Assembly (NCBI GenBank): GCA_927441425.1
Contig: CAKMKG010000034.1
Location: 31,872-95,871, forward strand
Direction: 5' to 3'
DNA from: an uncultured Bacillota bacterium
Lineage (GTDB): Bacteria > Bacillota > Clostridia > Peptostreptococcales > Anaerovoracaceae
DNA: 64,000 nucleotides
Shown in pieces: positions 63,301 to 64,000 of this stretch (within the stretch, counting starts at the first letter, position 1; every line of letters begins with the position of its first letter). The notes under the pieces were generated by a model that worked only from the letters and a program-made list of their open reading frames with translations, searched no databases and was not told where the DNA came from. The position numbers and the translations under genes are program-made.

Positions 63301-63510
63301 TTCCCAATTTTCCAGATTTAATATAGCATCAACGGGAGAGATTGCACTGTCTTTTGACGACGACATGCTAATGACGCAGAAAACTGCAACAAAGGATATG
63401 ATCAGGATGAATAAAAATAGCAACCTATATTTCTTATCTATAATCAGAACCGGCACCTTCTCACATAAAACTTTTAGAATTGAAGTAGCGTAATTAGCAA
63501 TATTTAACAT
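60388..63510 (-). CDS. Hybrid sensor kinase: DISM sensor, HisKA kinase, receiver and LytS-type kinase
   Basis: 1040 residues. N-terminal hydrophobic segment, a 7TMR-DISM extracellular beta domain (about 65-225, GQWYFYWERFL, SLRIPTFSTAYELYIDDRLV), seven membrane segments (about 235-440), HisKA with His464 in NTSHELRTPLSG, HATPase (NLIGNAVKFTESGSV, GTGLGLPITKRLVE), receiver with Asp763 (LVILDIMMPE), then a second, LytS-type His_kinase with His854 in QIKPHFLFNTLN and a second HATPase (PLVENAINHGLRKKGG). Carbohydrate sensing is common for DISM domains. ATG 63510 directly touches a predicted -10 box, so the true start is uncertain. Followed by and coupled to its response regulator. Confidence 0.9.
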   Translation of the reverse strand: MLNIANYATSILKVLCEKVPVLIIDKKYRLLFLFILIISFVAVFCVISMSSSKDSAISPVDAILNLENWEPSQNETLSLSGQWYFYWERFLTPREVATATQTPDLTVNIPSVWNRYILDGKNLPGYGYGTYLIKVVNAPSNKQLSLRIPTFSTAYELYIDDRLVASNGTVASDNGQHNAQYNPQIVTFTPERTSFDIIIHISNFTYARGGMWYAIEMGTPEQIMKIDRMITYKDLFLIGALTVMTLYYLLIYLLRREDKSSLYYVLMCIIFAARTAIYGNFFIYSLLPHIGFKTIITIDYITLCCFSISAAFMIGELFPNENRKLILRIFFSYTLIMTLLVVLTPVSFFTQTVYFVQFMAILTGAYPIYTLIRAYFRGKKDAGTLLCGSLVVILCAVHDVLYQNNIILSSIGELVPIGLFILLFLHAFVLARRFSEAFEDVKTLSQKLLTLDKVKDEFIANTSHELRTPLSGILGISGAMLKGSDGELNERQRQNLSIIESSSQRLANLVNDILDFAKIKNGDIQLNIHPIRIRGIVITIADVFKQLNLSKDLDIIVDLAEDLPPVHADENRVAQILYNLIGNAVKFTESGSVTVSVEENGSMLEFCIRDTGIGIPVDKLEAIFHSFEQLDSSLTRAHGGTGLGLPITKRLVELQGGTIRVESREGNGSKFYFTLPLAGSDAPEHEIVPSVPKFKIPSLEEIRSNLEAKGDPHILLVDDDPVNLQAASSILRTEGYGITVANSGKDALVILESASDFSLVILDIMMPEMSGYEICKKLRERKSPLELPVLMLTAKASTEDLITGFQAGANDYLTKPYALEELLARAKTLTGLKVSADKALAAETAFMQAQIKPHFLFNTLNTISYFCDIDPVFAQQLIDDFANFLRQSFDFKNIETSISLESELGTVASYIKIEKARFGEKLQIMFDIDKLLDVKVPFLSIQPLVENAINHGLRKKGGYGTVSVSVKNIPEGVRIAVEDNGQGIEPDKLVKLLLPESSRGIGLWNIDSRLKKLFGTGLFIESTPGQGTCVSYLIPLEVME

Positions 63511-63539
63511 ATTATATCAGTAAAATTCTCTCCCGTTAA
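63511..63539 (-). promoter_or_regulatory. Putative promoter of the two-component operon
   Basis: On the minus strand TTAACG (63539-63534) and TATAAT (63516-63511) are 17 bases apart. The -10 directly abuts the apparent ATG, so either the start codon or the promoter is misplaced. Confidence 0.45.
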
Positions 63540-63630
63540 CAAAAATATATAATCTCAGATAATATTCAACAGGAAGATCCAGATTGCGATGTCAAGAGTG
63601 CCGTTTTCTCAAGATTAAATTGTATTCCGC

Positions 63631-63658
63631 AACTGGAAAATGCGGTCGACTTCCAGTT
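63631..63658. promoter_or_regulatory. Inverted repeat before the VOC-family gene
   Basis: AACTGGAA (63631-63638) and TTCCAGTT (63651-63658) are perfect inverted repeats with 12 bases between. They overlap the -35 region of a possible promoter with TATAGT at 63664-63669, as an operator would. Confidence 0.5.
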
Positions 63659-63707
63659 AGTTGTATAGTAAAATGGGGATATCATTTGGGAGAAGGAGGT
63701 ATAAACA

Positions 63708-64000
63708 ATGTACATAGACCATATTTCGATCTATACAAACGATCTGGAGCGCCTGAAGGCTTTCTATCTAAAATATTTTGAAGGTAGGGCAAACGGCAAA
63801 TATCAGAATAAAAAGACCGGACTGCAGACCCATTTTATATCCTTCGAAGGGGGAGCGAGGCTGGAACTCATGCAAAGACCAGATCTAGCTGAAAGAGATA
63901 AAACTGGAGCGTCCGACGGATTGACGCATCTGTCCTTTTGTGTTGGAAGCAGGGAAAAGGTTGAAGCGCTAACAGAAATTCTGGTCAAAGCAGGGTTTTC
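63708..64000 (+). CDS. VOC-fold (glyoxalase/bleomycin-resistance-like) protein, N-terminal part
   Basis: 97 residues are visible before the window ends; the stop lies outside. ATG 63708 has AGAAGGAGGT 8 bases upstream. The start MYIDHISIYTNDLERLKAFYLKYF is typical of the vicinal-oxygen-chelate fold, with metal-ligand candidates His5 and Glu in LELMQRP, and HLSFCV for the second half. Family members include glyoxalase I, dioxygenases and antibiotic-binding proteins, so substrate is open. Confidence 0.82.
   Translation, partial: MYIDHISIYTNDLERLKAFYLKYFEGRANGKYQNKKTGLQTHFISFEGGARLELMQRPDLAERDKTGASDGLTHLSFCVGSREKVEALTEILVKAGF

Noticed and set aside
1..64000. CRISPR arrays or an integrated prophage
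   Set aside because: I found no regularly spaced direct repeats and no phage structural or integrase genes.

Overview
The window looks like the chromosome of an anaerobic, Gram-positive, probably spore-forming member of the Clostridia. Grounds: Shine-Dalgarno sites are strong (GGAGG) with TTG and GTG starts; there is a T-box leader, two lipoteichoic-acid-synthase-like proteins, an SLH-anchored surface protein, a DacF-type D,D-carboxypeptidase, a Gram-positive type IV pilus cluster and a 2-oxoacid:ferredoxin-type oxidoreductase. Base composition is moderate (roughly low-to-mid 40s % GC by eye). I cannot fix the family or genus. I see no CRISPR array, prophage or intact transposon; the only mobile-element trace is an IS-type OrfA remnant beside tRNA-Ser.

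Layout. 1-750: C-terminal part of UvsE. 751-7575: a complete trpEGDCFBA operon behind a SigA promoter and a Trp-specific T-box. 7614-9584: a cysteine-rich unknown protein (minus) and a fused MsrAB. 9657-14732: a membrane-anchored transglutaminase-like protein, Smr and macro-domain proteins, a small helical protein coupled to an ABC-F ATPase, and a CoaB-like protein. 14817-15810: an sdpR-sdpI pair behind a near-perfect 26-bp palindrome. 15875-15995: an unexplained, strongly structured intergenic element. 16033-25533: cell-envelope genes (GH18, GH26, two tandem LtaS-like proteins with degenerate GDPD-like tails) and a G-domain-less FeoB-like permease. 25689-32105: rmuC, a phosphoesterase, nucleoside salvage (deoB, pdp), dacF and a DUF3343 gene.

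32176-47814 is a type IV pilus locus: pilC-pilM-pilN-pilO, a PilX-like protein, two large modular prepilins (one with a von Willebrand A domain, one with a repeat-rich passenger and two InlB-type repeats), pilA on the minus strand, a two-gene cassette of unknown function (a membrane/coiled-coil protein of ZorA/MotA-like layout plus a soluble partner), pilD on the minus strand, then pilB and pilT. PilM/N/O form the inner platform with PilC, PilB extends, PilT retracts, PilD processes the prepilins, and the modular pilins are likely tip adhesins. The two-gene cassette is the best candidate for an undescribed system.

47837-64000: an M29 aminopeptidase (minus), a lipid kinase, tRNA-Ser(CGA) with an inverted T-arm copy and the IS remnant, a Fic protein, a two-subunit 2-oxoacid oxidoreductase, a PQQ-type sugar dehydrogenase-like protein, a 1236-residue SLH surface protein, a two-component system (minus) whose kinase carries two different kinase modules with a SARP/BTAD-type response regulator, and the start of a VOC-fold protein.
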